From contig JAAZIH010000272.1 of assembly GCA_012800995.1 (NCBI GenBank), positions 1-6,958 on the forward strand: 6,958 nucleotides of DNA. The letters run 5' to 3'. The notes beneath the pieces were generated by a model. That model did no database searches, was not told the DNA's origin, and saw only the letters and a program-made list of their open reading frames with translations. Shown in pieces: positions 5,701 to 6,958 of the stretch. The position numbers and the translations under genes are program-made. This DNA is from Chloroflexota bacterium (GTDB lineage: Bacteria > Chloroflexota > Anaerolineae > Anaerolineales > Anaerolineaceae). How positions within the stretch are numbered: the first letter of the stretch is position 1; each line of letters starts with the position of its first letter.

Positions 5701-6958
5701 CTAATTGTTTATCAATCTACCAATGATAAGACAATCATTAATGCTTTTTAATTCTACCGGATGGATTGCATTCTTCAAGTTTTCTCTGTTAGGAACAATA
5801 ACACGTAGCATGTCTTCGCTAAAACCTGTCCAGAAAGCATTATTATCTATGCGCATTTTGCTTTCAAACAAAACGGTTGCATTTGATTTTAAACGACTTT
5901 GAAGATATTTATTTTTGAGTTCTGTAAAAAGTAATCTGACAGTTTTATTTCGATCTTTTACAATAGTTGGTGCGATTTGCTCTGTAATCGTTGCAGCTAT
6001 CGTCCCAGGCATTGGCGAAAAACTAAAGACATGACCGCCAGTTAATCCTGCTTCTTTTATGAATTGGATAGTTTGCAGAAAATCATTTTCGCTTTCATCT
6101 GGGAATCCAACAATAATATCCGTTGTAACGGCAACTCCAGGAGCTTTATTGTGAACCATGTCGAAAAGTTCAAATAGTTTTTCTTTTGTAGATGGCCTGC
6201 GCATTGCCTTCAAAACCTCATTTGAGGCGCTCTGAACAGGAATATGCAAATGAGGACAAATACGCTGTTCATTGAATAAGCCAATAAGGTTTTCGTTAAC
6301 ATCCCAAGGTTCAATTGAAGAAAGACGAATACGAGGTATATTAGTCTTTTTTAGAATTTGTTCAATTAGTTGGAATAAACTCTTTTTCTGCAAAAAATCT
6401 TTACCCCAACTCCCCAGTTGCACACCAGTTAATACAATTTCTTTTACATTCAATTCTTCAAGCTTATGAATGTATTGGATGATTGATTCTTTGTTAGCAC
6501 TCTTCGATTTACCACGGGCGATCGTAGTTAAACAAAAAGCACATTGGTTCAAACATCCATCCTGGACTTTTACAAATGATCTTGTACGATGTCTGCCTCC
6601 TAATTTTGGCTTTTGATGAACCTCTCCAAAATTTATTGCGGAATAATTTATTAATTGAAATTTTTGAGTGTTGTCAATTATCGCCTCTGGACCAACAATT
6701 TCGATCGCATCATCCAACATCGCGCTTGGCCAACAACCCATGGCAATAATCTTTGCTTTTGTATTCCTTTGATAAGCTCTAATCATCTTTCTGGAATCCG
6801 CGGCAGCCTTTTTTGTTACACAACAAGTATTCACGAATATACAATCCGCTTCTTCTGCTTTTGAGACAACATTATCTCCATCTGAGATATGCTTCATTGC
6901 CATCAGGTCAATTTCGGCTTGATTTAGCCGACAACCAACCATATCAAAAAAAACTTTC
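5701..6958 (-). CDS. mtaB: tRNA t6A37 methylthiotransferase MtaB (first codon at window edge)
   Basis: MtaB is a radical-SAM methylthiotransferase that converts t6A37 to ms2t6A37 in tRNAs such as tRNA-Lys(UUU), using two [4Fe-4S] clusters. Numbering from the internal ATG at 6942, the N-terminal cluster cysteines are C4 (MVGCRLNQAE), C40 (VNTCCVT) and C70 (AMGCW). The radical-SAM triad is C130, C134 and C137 in GCLNQCAFC. HLHIPVQSAS (231-240) and TTDIIVGFPDESENDF (273-288) are core-domain motifs, and a TRAM-like domain ends the protein (about 345-411). GCRLNQAE and NTCCVTKKAAADSRK point to MtaB rather than MiaB or RimO. The reading frame stays open above the internal ATG and adds KVFFD, the expected first strand. 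The next codon upstream ends in G at 6958, so the true start is probably an ATG cut by the window edge. No clear terminator follows the TAG stop. Confidence 0.93.
   Translation of the reverse strand, partial: KVFFDMVGCRLNQAEIDLMAMKHISDGDNVVSKAEEADCIFVNTCCVTKKAAADSRKMIRAYQRNTKAKIIAMGCWPSAMLDDAIEIVGPEAIIDNTQKFQLINYSAINFGEVHQKPKLGGRHRTRSFVKVQDGCLNQCAFCLTTIARGKSKSANKESIIQYIHKLEELNVKEIVLTGVQLGSWGKDFLQKKSLFQLIEQILKKTNIPRIRLSSIEPWDVNENLIGLFNEQRICPHLHIPVQSASNEVLKAMRRPSTKEKLFELFDMVHNKAPGVAVTTDIIVGFPDESENDFLQTIQFIKEAGLTGGHVFSFSPMPGTIAATITEQIAPTIVKDRNKTVRLLFTELKNKYLQSRLKSNATVLFESKMRIDNNAFWTGFSEDMLRVIVPNRENLKNAIHPVELKSINDCLIIGRLINN

Overview
The window is a compact, A+T-rich bacterial segment in which every supported gene lies on the minus strand. 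In transcription order (right to left) the genes are mtaB, rpmH, rnpA, yidD, a beta-propeller lipoprotein, yidC, jag (khpB), deoA/pdp and typA. Both end genes run off the window. mtaB is probably cut inside its start codon, and typA is cut after 170 codons. No tRNA, rRNA, insertion sequence, CRISPR array or phage gene is visible.

The organism is a bacterium using the standard code. The YidC begins with a short 'NIWELIIVQPMTN'-like N-terminus and has no lipoprotein signal. L34 begins [12 protein letters not shown] and MtaB has a CLTTIARG-type motif. Together with a propeller lipoprotein in the rpmH-yidC cluster, these recall Chloroflexota (Anaerolineae-like) proteins. This is recognition from memory, not a search, so the phylum is a moderate-confidence inference.

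Layout: 6958-5701 is mtaB (tRNA modification). 5700-5459 is a 242-bp gap holding a plausible sigma70-type promoter and a nested inverted repeat. 5458-1868 is the classic L34 / RNase P protein / YidD / YidC / Jag cluster, with one extra gene: an eight-bladed BamB-like lipoprotein between yidD and yidC. deoA follows jag after 6 nt. A strong intrinsic terminator follows deoA, and only about 16 nt separates its T-run from the typA start.

The theme is translation and membrane protein biogenesis: ribosomal protein L34, RNase P, tRNA modification, the YidC insertase with its helper YidD and RNA-binding partner Jag, and the ribosome-associated GTPase BipA/TypA. A pyrimidine nucleoside phosphorylase is the metabolic outsider. 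Gaps inside the cluster are very short (6-33 nt, with one 20-nt overlap). The yidC Shine-Dalgarno sequence overlaps the upstream stop codon, which points to one operon with translational coupling.

The most interesting points are the BamB-like lipoprotein inserted into the yidD-yidC unit; a non-canonical NKVE (for NKxD) motif in TypA; a degenerate GKNS loop in the Jag KH domain; lysine in place of the conserved groove arginine of YidC; and an L34 with a C-terminal tail of about ten residues.
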